Under the pieces are notes generated by a model. That model saw nothing but the letters and a program-made list of their open reading frames with translations. It was not told where the DNA came from and did not search any database. From assembly GCF_030272695.1 (NCBI RefSeq), contig NZ_JARFYN010000009.1, positions 62,001 to 126,000 of the forward strand: 64,000 nt of DNA, given 5' to 3'. The translations under genes and the position numbers were made by a program. Shown piece by piece: positions 38,024 through 47,435 of this stretch. Position 1 is the first letter of the stretch; the number at the start of each line of letters is the position of its first letter. This stretch comes from Martinezella calliandrae (GTDB lineage: Bacteria; Pseudomonadota; Alphaproteobacteria; Rhizobiales; Rhizobiaceae).

Positions 38024-38950
38024 TTATCCCATCGTCAACACGAGGCGCCCCCGCGAAATCGCGCCTGCTTCCATGAGGCGGTGCGCTTCAGCGGCATCCT
38101 GCAACTGCATTGTTCGGGCGACCTGCGGCTTGAGCATGCCGGCTTCGGCGAGATCCATCATCGATTGCAGCACCTCTTTGTCATCGGTGATCATGGCGCG
38201 TGTCACCGTCACACCGAATTCGGCGCTACGATCGATGATGGGATCTGCCACCAGCCATATCAGGCGCCCGCCACGCTTCAGGACTTGATAGGACCTGTCA
38301 TGGACATCGCCGCCGACTAGATCGAAAACCACGTCCCGATCGCGCAGTGCCGTGAAATCCTCCTGATCATAGGCGACGACATGATTGGCGCCGAGACCGA
38401 GTACATAATCAAGGTTCGCTGCGCGGCAGGTGGCGGTGACGTTAGCCCCGATATGGTGGCAGAGTTGCACCAGCAATCCGCCCACCGCTCCGGCACCGGC
38501 ATGAACCAATACCTTGTCGCCGGACTTGACCTCGGCCGTGCGCAGGCAAATCCAGGCGCTGCGGCCGGGATTGGAAAGTGCCGCGGCTTCTACAAAATTG
38601 AGATTGTCCGGGATACGCACGGCATTCCGCGCATCGCAGGCAATTTTTTCGGCATAACAGCCCTGGGAGAACACCCCAGCCACCACGCTCGCGCGGTCGC
38701 CTATCGCGAATTCGGTTACATCGTCGCCGACTGCGATGACTTCGCCAGCGCCATCACGGCCGGGAATGCTCGGCATGGGCAGTGTGAAGTGATCTCTGAG
38801 ATGACCAGCTCGGAGTTTCCAGTCGAAGGGAGCGACACTGGCCGCCGCCAGCCTGACCAATATCTGACCCCGCCCGACGCTGGGATCGGGCAAGTCGACA
38901 TAGTGCATAACATTTGCAGGGCCATGCTCGCGGTACAGGATCGCCTTCAT
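38024..38950 (-). CDS. zinc-type alcohol dehydrogenase-like/quinone oxidoreductase
   Basis: 308 residues. The start MKAILYREHGPANVMHYVDLPDPSVGRGQILVRLAAASVAPFDWKLRAGHL and the centre GRDGAGEVIAVGDDVTEFAIGDRASVV are typical of MDR quinone oxidoreductases. The NADPH-binding fold is VLVHAGAGAVGGLLVQLCHHIGANVTATCRAANLDYVLGLGANHVVAYDQED. No structural zinc Cys4 motif is visible. It is transcribed divergently from the GntR gene and could be part of the same regulon as the flavin monooxygenase, but this is only positional. Confidence 0.87.
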   Translation of the reverse strand: MKAILYREHGPANVMHYVDLPDPSVGRGQILVRLAAASVAPFDWKLRAGHLRDHFTLPMPSIPGRDGAGEVIAVGDDVTEFAIGDRASVVAGVFSQGCYAEKIACDARNAVRIPDNLNFVEAAALSNPGRSAWICLRTAEVKSGDKVLVHAGAGAVGGLLVQLCHHIGANVTATCRAANLDYVLGLGANHVVAYDQEDFTALRDRDVVFDLVGGDVHDRSYQVLKRGGRLIWLVADPIIDRSAEFGVTVTRAMITDDKEVLQSMMDLAEAGMLKPQVARTMQLQDAAEAHRLMEAGAISRGRLVLTMG

Positions 38951-39015
38951 GTCCTCTCCTTAGGCCGTCGGATTTCGCGGGCTAGCCGCGGGCCTAGCTT
39001 AACAAGATTGACGAC

Positions 39016-39034
39016 AAAATCGTATACTGATTTT
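39016..39034. promoter_or_regulatory. inverted repeat, possible GntR operator
   Basis: AAAATC (39016-39021) and GATTTT (39029-39034) flank the palindromic core GTATAC (39022-39027). It lies in the divergent gap upstream of the GntR gene and the oxidoreductase. FadR/FCD regulators often bind cores of this kind. Confidence 0.45.
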
Positions 39035-39111
39035 TGCCAATTAATTCCAATTTCTCTCATTCTAGCGACATTTTTATTGAAAATGGCCAAAAACTGAATA
39101 CGCTTTTATGG

Positions 39112-39804
39112 ATGGAAGGGCCAAGTCAAAACCTAATGGAAACGATCTACTCCGATCTGCGGCTCAGCCTGCAGCGGAGCGAAGTGTCGCCGTCAGACCG
39201 CCTCGTGGATACCGAGATCGCGGCCTCATACGGCATATCGCGCATGCCGGCCCGTGAAGCCTTATTGCGCCTGGTGTCCGAAGGCTATCTCGTCGGAACG
39301 ACGCGCGGATTTGCCGTGCGGGAACTTTCACTCGAGGATATTTCCGGCCTGTTCGAAGTGCGCCGCCAACTTGAACCGAGGGCAGCGGCAAGTGCTGCAC
39401 GCGATATGACGCCCGATATCGAGGCGGCGCTGACCATGGCGTTCGACAGGATCGAGCAAACCCTGAGCGTTGGCAATATTCCCGGGCTCCTGGCCGCCAA
39501 TGTAGACTTTCGCAACACGTGGCTGCGGGCAGTCACCAACCCACACATGGCGGCGACCATATCGCGTTTCATCGATTATTTTCAATCCGTCCGGGTCGGG
39601 ACATTTGCCGCCCCCGCCGTCGCAGCGCGCTATTTTGAGGGGCTCTCGGCCATCCATAAAGCCTTCCTTGCCCACGATCCGTTGGCCGTACACGACCGTA
39701 TGACGCTTTTCATGTTTGCCGCGGAAGAGGCCTATCTCTCCGTGCGCAAGCGCCAATTGGAAAAAGCCGAGGTCATCGGCTCCATTCGCAAAAGACGAAA
39801 ATAA
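39112..39804 (+). CDS. GntR family regulator with FCD domain
   Basis: About 230 residues from the ATG at 39112; an alternative TTG start lies at 39034, and the ribosome site is poor for all options. N-terminal winged helix: METIYSDLRLSLQRSEVSPSDRLVDTEIAASYGISRMPAREALLRLVSEGYLVGTTRGFAVRELS. The FCD domain follows (LFEVRRQLEPRAAASAARDMTPDIEAAL...HKAFLAHDPLAVHDRMTLFM). It precedes the flavin monooxygenase pair by 10 bp, so it likely regulates them and itself, responding to a small organic acid. Confidence 0.87.
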   Translation: MEGPSQNLMETIYSDLRLSLQRSEVSPSDRLVDTEIAASYGISRMPAREALLRLVSEGYLVGTTRGFAVRELSLEDISGLFEVRRQLEPRAAASAARDMTPDIEAALTMAFDRIEQTLSVGNIPGLLAANVDFRNTWLRAVTNPHMAATISRFIDYFQSVRVGTFAAPAVAARYFEGLSAIHKAFLAHDPLAVHDRMTLFMFAAEEAYLSVRKRQLEKAEVIGSIRKRRK

Positions 39805-39814
39805 AGAGGGAAAC

Positions 39815-40909
39815 ATGATCAAATCACATCCGCTGAAAGGTCCGAATCGCCTGAAACTCGGCGTGTTCTCCGCCAATGCCGATGGCGGATTGGCAATCAC
39901 CGATGTGCCGGAGCGCTGGGCTGCCGGCTGGCAGGACAATTTGACTGCCGCACAGATCGCCGACCGCGCCGGGCTGGAATTCTTTCTGCCGATAGCCCGC
40001 TGGCGCGGCTTCGGCGGCAAGAACCGGGTGCGCGAATGGTCGTTCGAGACCTTCACATGGGCGGCGGCGCTGGCTGCGGCCACCGAGAAGATCGGCCTGT
40101 TCATGACAGTGCATGTGCCGCTGGTGCATCCGCTTTATGCAGCCAAGTCGCTGGCGACGGTCGATCACGTCAGCCAGGGGCGAGCGGGCCTCAACATCGT
40201 CTGCGGCTGGAATCCCAAAGAATTCGGCATGTTCGGCGTTCCGTTGGTCGAAAAGGGTTATGACCAGGCCGCCGAATGGCTGGAGATCGTCGAAAAGGTC
40301 TATGCCTGCGATGAGCCCATCGACTATATCGGCGCCTACTATACGCTGAAGGACGCCGTCAGCCGTCCAGCAAGCCTGCAGATGCCGAGGCCGGTGACGA
40401 TGAACGCTGCGTTTGGCGGTCCAGGCAGGGATTTTGCGGCTGCGAGCTGCGACTACCTCTTTACCACCTTCACTGAAATCGCCGATGCGGGAAAGCATGT
40501 CGCCGATATTCGCGAGCGGGCGGAGAAAAAAGGCCGAGACGTTGGCGTCTATACCGTCTGCCATGTCGTTTGCCGGCAGACTCAGCAGGAGGCGGAGGAA
40601 TATTACACCCGCTACGCCGTCACCATGGCCGATCACGCTGCCGTCGATCAGCATATGGCCGGCAAGAAGGAATTCTCGCAGTCGCATGACCGCGACGCCT
40701 ATGAGCGCTACCGCCAGCGCTTCGCCGGCGGCGCCGGCAGCTATCCGCTCGTCGGCACGCCGGAAAAGATCGCCGAGGAGATGATCGCCATATCGGCTCA
40801 AGGCTATGCCGGCATCGCCCTTTCTTTCGTCAACTACACGCAAGAACTGCCCTATTTCTGCGATCGGGTCATTCCGCTTCTGAAAAAAGAAGGACTTCGC
40901 GTCGAATGA
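39815..40909 (+). CDS. LLM-class flavin-dependent monooxygenase (RutA-like)
   Basis: 364 residues, ATG preceded by AGAGGG. The sequence follows RutA-type luciferase-like monooxygenases: RLKLGVFSANADGGLAITDVPERWAAGWQDNLTAAQIADRAGLEFFLPIARWRGFGG, then TVHVPLVHPLYAAKSLATVDHVSQGRAGLNIVCGWNPKEFGMFG. Family members use FMNH2 and O2 to open rings or split C-N/C-S bonds; substrate here is unknown. No other rut genes (rutB-D) are present, which argues against plain uracil catabolism. Overlaps the flavin reductase gene by 4 bases. Confidence 0.88.
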   Translation: MIKSHPLKGPNRLKLGVFSANADGGLAITDVPERWAAGWQDNLTAAQIADRAGLEFFLPIARWRGFGGKNRVREWSFETFTWAAALAAATEKIGLFMTVHVPLVHPLYAAKSLATVDHVSQGRAGLNIVCGWNPKEFGMFGVPLVEKGYDQAAEWLEIVEKVYACDEPIDYIGAYYTLKDAVSRPASLQMPRPVTMNAAFGGPGRDFAAASCDYLFTTFTEIADAGKHVADIRERAEKKGRDVGVYTVCHVVCRQTQQEAEEYYTRYAVTMADHAAVDQHMAGKKEFSQSHDRDAYERYRQRFAGGAGSYPLVGTPEKIAEEMIAISAQGYAGIALSFVNYTQELPYFCDRVIPLLKKEGLRVE

Positions 40910-41427
40910 AAGGCCCTAGCATGGATGATATGGCGCACGACGCGGTGGAGATGGCCCGTCTGGCCTTTCGCGAGGGAATGGCAAAGCTTGCCGCCGCCGT
41001 CAGCATCGTTACGACCGATGGTCCGGGCGGGCTCGCGGGTTTTACGGCATCTGCCGTCTGTAGCGTCACGGATACGCCGCCAACACTGATCGTCTGCCTT
41101 AACCGATCGAGCTCGGTCGCTGCCATATTCGATCGCAACCGCTCGCTTTGCGTCAACACGCTTGCCTCCGGCCGGGAGGAGCTTTCCCGACTGTTCGGCG
41201 GCTCGACACCACAGCAAGAGCGTTTCGCCGCCGGCGAATGGCTGTCCGGTAAAACCGGAGCGCCGCGTCTTAAGGATGCGATCGTCTCCTTCGATTGCGA
41301 TCTCGAAAGCTCGATCGAAAGCGGCACGCATCGCGTGCTTTTTTGCCGGGTGATCGATATCGCCCATGGAAAGGAACAGGACGAGGCGCTCGTCTATTTT
41401 AAGCGGCGCTATCATCGCATCCGCTGA
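40906..41427 (+). CDS. flavin reductase (RutF/HpaC-like partner)
   Basis: 173 residues. ATGA overlap with the upstream gene shows coupling. The FMN-binding split-barrel features are FREGMAKLAAAVSIVTTDGPGGLAGFTASAVCSVTDTPPTLIVCLNRSSSVAAIFDRNRSLCVNTLASGREELSRLFGG and LVYFKRRYHRI at the end. The protein supplies reduced flavin to the RutA-like monooxygenase. The gene ends 4 bp before the stop of pepT, which is convergent. Confidence 0.88.
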   Translation: MKGPSMDDMAHDAVEMARLAFREGMAKLAAAVSIVTTDGPGGLAGFTASAVCSVTDTPPTLIVCLNRSSSVAAIFDRNRSLCVNTLASGREELSRLFGGSTPQQERFAAGEWLSGKTGAPRLKDAIVSFDCDLESSIESGTHRVLFCRVIDIAHGKEQDEALVYFKRRYHRIR

Positions 41428-41431
41428 CCGT

Positions 41432-42664
41432 TCAAGCGCGCTCCGCCCAGATTTTTGCGAGTTCGACAAGCGTCTTGACGGCCTTCTCCATATCCTGCCG
41501 GCTGACCCATTCGAGCGGCGAGTGAAATGCGTGGCCGCCGGCAAAGATGTTGGCGCAGGGAAGGCCCATGAAAGACAGTCGCGAACCATCGGTGCCGCCA
41601 CGGATGCTGCCGCGCACCGGGATCATGCCGGCGCGTCGGACGGCCTCGATGGCGTTGTCGGCGATCTCCGGGTGGCGATCGAGGATGACCTTCATGTTGC
41701 GGTACTGCTGCTTGACCTTGAAGCTATAAGAAGAGCCCGGATATTCGCTCATCACCTTCTTTACGATCGCCTCGAGCATGGCTTCCTTGGCGGCGAGGCC
41801 AGCGTCGTTGAAGTCGCGGACGATAAAGCCGAGAGCTGCCTTTTCCATCGAGCCGGTTACGCCTGTCGGATGAACGAAGCCATCCCTGCCATCCGTCGTC
41901 TCGGGCGCCACGTCCTTCGGAAGCCGACTGATGATCGCGCCGGCGATTTTGATGGCGTTCTCCATCTTCCCCTTGGCGAAACCGGGATGGATCGCAACGC
42001 CTTGAATGGTGATCTCCACGCCGTCGGCGGAGAAGGTTTCATCCTCGATATGACCGGCCGTTTCGCCGTCTATGGTGTAGGCGAACTCGGCACCAAGCTT
42101 CGTCAGATCGACCCTATCGACCCCACGCCCGATTTCTTCATCCGTCGTGAAGAGGAGCTTGATCGTCCCATGTTTGATCTCGGGATTATCGACGAGGATT
42201 TGCGCCGCCGTCATGATCTCGGCGAGGCCGGCCTTGTCGTCGGCACCGAGCAACGTCGTGCCGTCGGAGGTGATGATATCGTTACCGATCTGATCGCTAA
42301 GCACCGGATTGTCGCTGACGCGGATGATCTGCTGCGCATCGCCCGGAAGCTGGATGTCGCCACCGCTGTAGTTTCGCACGATTTGCGGCTTGACGTTCGT
42401 TCCCGTGAAATCGGGCGCGGTATCCATATGTGAACAAAAGCAGATAACCGGGACCGGCTTATCGACATTGGAGGGAATGGTTGCATAGACGTAGCCATGC
42501 TCATCGAGGTGAGCATCCAAAAGGCCGATCGCCAGCAACTCTTCGACCAGAATACGACCCAGATTCCATTGCTTTTCGGTGGAAGGCTGTGTCGACGACT
42601 TGGGATCCGACTGAGTATCGATGACGACATAGCGAAGGAAGCGATCGGTAACGGTGTCTGTCAT
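41432..42664 (-). CDS. pepT: peptidase T (tripeptide aminopeptidase)
   Basis: 410 residues, a full-length M20B family member. Metal ligands are visible: His79 and Asp81 in CSHMDTAPD, Asp142 in GADDKAG, the Glu pair in TTDEEIG (about 176-177), and His in AGGHAFHSPLEWV near the end. It cleaves the N-terminal residue from tripeptides in the cytosol. It is monocistronic and convergent with the flavin reductase gene. Nothing unusual is seen. Confidence 0.95.
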   Translation of the reverse strand: MTDTVTDRFLRYVVIDTQSDPKSSTQPSTEKQWNLGRILVEELLAIGLLDAHLDEHGYVYATIPSNVDKPVPVICFCSHMDTAPDFTGTNVKPQIVRNYSGGDIQLPGDAQQIIRVSDNPVLSDQIGNDIITSDGTTLLGADDKAGLAEIMTAAQILVDNPEIKHGTIKLLFTTDEEIGRGVDRVDLTKLGAEFAYTIDGETAGHIEDETFSADGVEITIQGVAIHPGFAKGKMENAIKIAGAIISRLPKDVAPETTDGRDGFVHPTGVTGSMEKAALGFIVRDFNDAGLAAKEAMLEAIVKKVMSEYPGSSYSFKVKQQYRNMKVILDRHPEIADNAIEAVRRAGMIPVRGSIRGGTDGSRLSFMGLPCANIFAGGHAFHSPLEWVSRQDMEKAVKTLVELAKIWAERA

Positions 42665-43059
42665 GAGCTCAGGGTCCGATGTGTGATTGTCGACGATGGA
42701 CAGCTATAGCCCTCGACGGCATCGCCGTGAATCTATTTTCTCTTTCCCGCTACGTTTTGTCGGTGGAACAAGATGCGCTTGCGATCGGAGGCGCAATAGG
42801 CCCGCTCCACCGTCCTGGGATCGGACAAGGTCGAGCCATTTCAACTACCTCAATCGAAGTAATTAGGAATTCTAGCCCGTTTGACCGATTGAGATAACCT
42901 CAGATAGCATTTAAAATCAATGACATCCGAAGGGTGTCGATCCTATGCCGCGAAGACCGCCAAGGCGGCGCGCGTTGTCCGCTATCGATGGCATATGAAA
43001 ATCCTCAATCCAGCCTGAACATACCTCTACCGGTAGTCGAGATTGAACAGGAGCAGATT
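42665..43059. other. intergenic region between pepT and the metalloprotease gene
   Basis: 395 bp between two divergent genes. It should hold the promoter of the 43-47 kb cluster. An in-frame upstream extension of the metalloprotease gene from 42934 is open but lacks a ribosome site. CAGGAG lies before the chosen ATG at 43060. Confidence 0.4.
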
Positions 43060-44466
43060 ATGAGCGCGCCATTGAACAATCCACCCGCTGTCACTGACCT
43101 CACCATATGGGAGGATGATCCAGCCAGCGGAGTATTCACGACAGCCCCGAAACCGGACCTCACGCTACCGCCCCTCAAGTTTTTGATTCCAGGTGCCGAA
43201 CCGCCTCTCAGCAACGATGTCAACTCCGCAGCGTTCCGGTACTGGACTGCAGCTGAAGCCCTGAAACGAGGCACGAATTTCTGGGCTCCGATAGTCCCGC
43301 AACCACAATTATGGCAACGAGGCGGCGATACTCTCGAAGTGCATCTCGATCGATGGGAAGATTTGGAGGCCGACTACAACCGGGATGCATTGAATTTCTA
43401 TCACGGGCCTTCGCCTTCCGGAACGGTCTATTCCTGCGCGAGCCCGGATGTCGTCTGCCATGAACTGGGGCACGCCATTCTTGATGCGATCAAGCCAGGC
43501 CTGTGGACAGCTCACCTTCAAGAGGTCGCGTCTTTTCATGAAACCTTCGCCGATATGAGTGCCATATTATGTGCGCTGCAGTTGCCGTCGTTTCGCCAGG
43601 CCATATTGGTGGAGACAAATGGCAACCTCAATAGTGACTCTCGGCTTTCGCGCATAGGCCAGCAATTGGGGGCAGCAGTGCACGTACTTTATCCAAAGGA
43701 TGCCGATCCCAACTGCCTTCGTAATGCGTCGAGTTTTTTCAGCTATTGCGACCCGTCGAGCCTCCCTTCCAGCGCCCTGACGACAAGTCTCTCGTCAAAT
43801 CCGCACTCCTTCTCGCGGGTGTTCACCGGCGCGCTGTTCGAAGCGCTTGCGGACATGCTGACCGTTTGTGCGGCCAATCCCAGTGCGGCGACGCCGAACG
43901 AGTTGCGAGCGGTCAGCGAGGATATGAGAGACATCTTGGCGTCTGGCGTGACGAATGCTCGTGAAATTCCGGGCTACTTTGCCGAGGTTGCCACAACCAT
44001 CTCACTTGCGAGCGCTCAAAAAAATCCCGCCTATCCCGGAATATTCCTAGGCGCGTTCGTCGGCCATGCCATTTTGTCGATGGAGACGGCTGCGACCATT
44101 CAGTCATCTCTGAATATTCTTCAAGATGAATTCGTAGAGATGGCGCACGATCGCCAATTGGCTGAAGCGCTGACGGTTCTTCCGTCCTCGCGTTACGGTC
44201 TTGCCGAGGACCTTAACATCGCGATGACCACTTCACCCTTGGGTTTCATCGCTCGCAGCGCGCGCACTGATGGCAAGTCGATGGAGCACACAAGTCTCCC
44301 GGTCGCTGCCGAAGCCTTCGTCGACGAATTGTTCATGATTGGCCAGGTCGACTACAACGGGTTCGGTCTCAAAGGCTTCAAGTCCTACGGCAGACGTCGA
44401 AGCAAGACGCACGAACTTGTCCTCAGAGATGGCGGCCTGACATTGCAGAGGCGACTTTTCCATTAG
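43060..44466 (+). CDS. thermolysin-like (gluzincin) metalloprotease
   Basis: 468 residues from the ATG at 43060 with CAGGAG 8 bases upstream. The active-site motif is CHELGHAILD with His134, Glu135 and His138; the third ligand and its partner are in SFHETFADM (Glu161, Asp165), an arrangement like that of the M4 family (EAxxD). No signal peptide is visible, unlike thermolysins. The first 50 residues are Pro-rich; the C-terminal part has several helices (FFEALADML-like ALFEALADMLTVC). It leads a run of four genes with two secreted proteins behind it (gaps 86 and 35 bp). The substrate and cell location are unknown. This gene family is not familiar to me beyond the motif. Confidence 0.7.
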   Translation: MSAPLNNPPAVTDLTIWEDDPASGVFTTAPKPDLTLPPLKFLIPGAEPPLSNDVNSAAFRYWTAAEALKRGTNFWAPIVPQPQLWQRGGDTLEVHLDRWEDLEADYNRDALNFYHGPSPSGTVYSCASPDVVCHELGHAILDAIKPGLWTAHLQEVASFHETFADMSAILCALQLPSFRQAILVETNGNLNSDSRLSRIGQQLGAAVHVLYPKDADPNCLRNASSFFSYCDPSSLPSSALTTSLSSNPHSFSRVFTGALFEALADMLTVCAANPSAATPNELRAVSEDMRDILASGVTNAREIPGYFAEVATTISLASAQKNPAYPGIFLGAFVGHAILSMETAATIQSSLNILQDEFVEMAHDRQLAEALTVLPSSRYGLAEDLNIAMTTSPLGFIARSARTDGKSMEHTSLPVAAEAFVDELFMIGQVDYNGFGLKGFKSYGRRRSKTHELVLRDGGLTLQRRLFH

Positions 44467-44552
44467 CCAGATAAGTATAATGGGGATGTTAAGCGTACTA
44501 GAGGTTGTCTCGGTGGAGGTCTGCCGAGGCTCATCACCGCCGGGAGGATGGG

Positions 44553-45179
44553 ATGGCAGCCATAAGAGGGGATTTTGCAAACCGCGTTCTGTGCACGACG
44601 TTAGCGCTTGGCATGGCCGTCGTCCTGACATCAGCTGGGCCAGCACTTGCTCAGTCGGATCCTTCTGATCCAGCATCCACGATGCCGGATTGTAGCTATC
44701 AGGGCACCAACTATCTGTTGTCTGTTACCAATCCGCCTCCCGCCGACAGGCAACTTATCATGGATCTCATCCATCGATACAATTGGGCGCTGGACGAGGG
44801 TTCGTTAATCGGGGTCGACGAGATGTTGCGCGATGATGTCACCTATGAACTTTGCAACTCCATCGAAAAGCAGGTGGCGTTGAAGACAAACAAGGTACAG
44901 CTGGAACAGTATCTCGAAGATCTTTCGAACGAATTGGGTTTCAACGGCGCTATAACCAGACATATCGAGAGCAATACACTTCTGAATGCGGTCGATGCGG
45001 ACACGGTGCAGGGAAAAACAACCGTTGTCGTTACCATCCAATTTGGCGGAATCGAAACCCCGGTCCTCGACTATACGGGATCCCTTCATACCGTCTTCAG
45101 GAGAGATAATACTGGCTGGAAGTTCGCAAGCATCATCCTCATCACGGACGGCCCCAAGATCAGTTTCAGGGCGCGCTAA
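44553..45179 (+). CDS. secreted NTF2/SnoaL-like protein
   Basis: 208 residues from the ATG at 44553 with GGGAGG upstream. A signal peptide covers about 1-34 (LCTTLALGMAVVLTSAGPALA). The mature part has the NTF2-like pattern ADRQLIMDLIHRYNWALDEGSLIGVDEMLRDDVTYELC and later TLLNAVDADTVQGKTTVVVTIQFGG...LDYTGSLHTVFRRDNTGWKFASI, as in SnoaL_4 proteins. Members of this fold bind small ligands or act as adaptor domains. It sits between the metalloprotease and the cytochrome-like gene and is probably co-transcribed with them. Confidence 0.72.
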   Translation: MAAIRGDFANRVLCTTLALGMAVVLTSAGPALAQSDPSDPASTMPDCSYQGTNYLLSVTNPPPADRQLIMDLIHRYNWALDEGSLIGVDEMLRDDVTYELCNSIEKQVALKTNKVQLEQYLEDLSNELGFNGAITRHIESNTLLNAVDADTVQGKTTVVVTIQFGGIETPVLDYTGSLHTVFRRDNTGWKFASIILITDGPKISFRAR

Positions 45180-45214
45180 GCGCCCTGCTCGCTTGCTAAC
45201 ATGCCGAGGAGTTG

Positions 45215-47326
45215 ATGTTGCGGCATATTGGTCTGAGATCGATCCCTATTGCGTTGGCGATGAGCTTACCGCTCGGCGCAAGCTGGCCGGCGTCAGAGCA
45301 GGCGGATACCGCTACCATTCATCGTCTTGCCGAACAGATGGCGGCCCTTGCAATCCCCAGAGCCGCCACATCGCGATGTATTAAGAACGATCATTGCGAT
45401 CTGACGACGGGTTGCATCTCTCCCGCGCCTCCTGAGGAGCCCGTCGCGGAAACTATGCCAGACGACGAGAACCATCGGCTCTATCTGCGAGGTCTGCAGG
45501 TTTTTCAGCTCTGCCGCCAATTGACGCAGAGCGCGCCAACTCTTGAGGAAGCCACACTCCAGCCAGAAAGCGATGGAGGTCAGGATGCCGAGGAACGTGA
45601 ATTCACAGAGACGGTAGAGCGATGGAACGACAATTTCCTGTGGGCACCAGCGTCTCAAACCAGCGATGTGATCACGCGGTTCGGCGACGAGGCCCGCGCC
45701 GTTTTCGGCCCGATCCCCGACGGCGATTGCACGGATGAGGTCGCAAAAAACATCGCGCTGGAGATCGACGGCAATGTCGTCGACTTGAAACCCAATCCCG
45801 CGAAGCCTGGAAACCCACTGGAATTCGAGCACCGCGACGCGGCCGGTGCTATCGTCAAATGGACCGGCAATATAGGGCGATGCGATAAGCCTTCGCTTGC
45901 TGGCAGCGTCACCTATTGCGGCATGAATTCGCGGATAAGCCGTATCGTTAGAGGCAATGTCGAATGGCTCACCTTCTGCCGCAAATCCACATCGAGCCTC
46001 GAACTCGAGCCCGACGCCTACTGGCAGAGATCAAATCCGAAATTCTCGCGCCTGGGTATCATCGGGTTCAACGCGGCGACCGGAGAAATCGTGTTCTTCG
46101 ATGGTACGAAAAAGCGAAAGGAGTTCGACTGGACGCAAACTTTCGTGCCGCCGGGCGGTCATTCCTATTCCGACCGAGAAGGTCGCGCGAAGGCGGCGGC
46201 GCTATATGATCCGACCTTTCAGATCGCTTGCTCGGCCTGTCACGACAACAAAGGTGCCTATGTCATCGATCCGCATATCGGCATCGCCAGGGTTGGATAT
46301 TCATCCAGCATAACCGGCGACAACAACCCGGCTCTCGGCCTCGGTGACTATCTGCCTCAAACGCGGCGCGGCAAAGATTCGCCTTTCCGCATCATCGGCT
46401 CTGGCTATACGAGCACCCACGCCGCCGCGATCGGGCGGGCAAAGACGGTCGTCGACCCCAGCCACAACTGCACCACCTGCCATACGCTCACGACGCAGAC
46501 CACCGGGCAGCGCTTCGCCGCAGATGCTGTTGCGCAGGATCCATGGATTTCGCGGCCGCGTTGGGCGCAGCATCTGCAGCTACAAGCCGAACAGATGAAA
46601 CTGCATCAGATCGACAGCCACAGGACCGAGTGGGCGCGCCAGTCGGGCCAGGGCAAGATCCACCCCTGGATGGTTCCGTTCGACGGCAACGACCTGTCGA
46701 CCTCGATGCCGGGGATCAGTTCCGAAGACTGGCGCAAACTCAGCAATTGCCTTTGGGACGCCGGCGGAGCCGAATGCGGTTATCAACCGCTTTACACGCA
46801 ATGCCCGGCGCCGGTTCGAGGATCGCAAGGCGACGATACCAAGCCCGCCGAATTTGCCGCTACACAGCTTCCTCTGCCGCCGGGAGAAAAAGGCGGCGGT
46901 CGCAAGCTTCGATTGAGCTGGAACTATCTGAATGATCTGGGTGGCGTCCCGGAAAGGGATGACGTCCGCTTCGATGTCGCGCTTAAGTCGGTGGCAATTC
47001 CGCCATCCGCTCAGCCGCCGGCCGAGGAAGACTACCCAACCATGGACGAGACCAAGGGTAAGGACTTCATCGCCATCGATGGCGAGATCGGCACATCAGG
47101 CACGGCGACGCTGATCCGCAATGTCGCCTATTTCGGGCACCCGAAATTCACCGAACCGGTCCCATCGACAAAGCCGCGGGAATACAGGTTGGATCTCCCG
47201 GCCCAATGTGACCGTCGCTATCTAGCCCGGATTCTTCCCAAAAGGTTCTGTTTCGATCAGAGCGGGATCAAATATGCCGACGAGGGCCATCTGCTTTATA
47301 CCGACATTCGGTGTGACCTGCAGTGA
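45215..47326 (+). CDS. secreted two-heme cytochrome c-like protein
   Basis: 703 residues from the ATG at 45215, with GAGGAG a few bases upstream. A likely signal peptide is at 1-27 (SIPIALAMSLPLGASWP). Two heme c motifs occur: CSACH at 339-343 and CTTCH at 419-423, about 80 residues apart. Many additional cysteines (55, 61, 67, 100, 172, 223, 235, 255) could form disulfides. The region 180-330 (EIDGNVVDLKPNPAKPG...GHSYSDREGRAKAAALYDPTFQIACSACH) and the C-terminal third have no family I can name. It is expected to need periplasmic cytochrome maturation. It follows the NTF2-like gene at 35 bp. Confidence 0.72.
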   Translation: MLRHIGLRSIPIALAMSLPLGASWPASEQADTATIHRLAEQMAALAIPRAATSRCIKNDHCDLTTGCISPAPPEEPVAETMPDDENHRLYLRGLQVFQLCRQLTQSAPTLEEATLQPESDGGQDAEEREFTETVERWNDNFLWAPASQTSDVITRFGDEARAVFGPIPDGDCTDEVAKNIALEIDGNVVDLKPNPAKPGNPLEFEHRDAAGAIVKWTGNIGRCDKPSLAGSVTYCGMNSRISRIVRGNVEWLTFCRKSTSSLELEPDAYWQRSNPKFSRLGIIGFNAATGEIVFFDGTKKRKEFDWTQTFVPPGGHSYSDREGRAKAAALYDPTFQIACSACHDNKGAYVIDPHIGIARVGYSSSITGDNNPALGLGDYLPQTRRGKDSPFRIIGSGYTSTHAAAIGRAKTVVDPSHNCTTCHTLTTQTTGQRFAADAVAQDPWISRPRWAQHLQLQAEQMKLHQIDSHRTEWARQSGQGKIHPWMVPFDGNDLSTSMPGISSEDWRKLSNCLWDAGGAECGYQPLYTQCPAPVRGSQGDDTKPAEFAATQLPLPPGEKGGGRKLRLSWNYLNDLGGVPERDDVRFDVALKSVAIPPSAQPPAEEDYPTMDETKGKDFIAIDGEIGTSGTATLIRNVAYFGHPKFTEPVPSTKPREYRLDLPAQCDRRYLARILPKRFCFDQSGIKYADEGHLLYTDIRCDLQ

Positions 47327-47435
47327 CGTTTTATATTCGAAATGGCTTATGAACAAAAGCCAACAATGTTAAGCTTAGGAGAGGGGTACCCAAAGCTAAT
47401 GGCAATAGCATGCAGCGTTTCGCGTGGGGGAGGCC

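Noticed and set aside
39824..40843. 339-codon open frame on the minus strand
   Set aside because: Shadow of the LLM monooxygenase gene.
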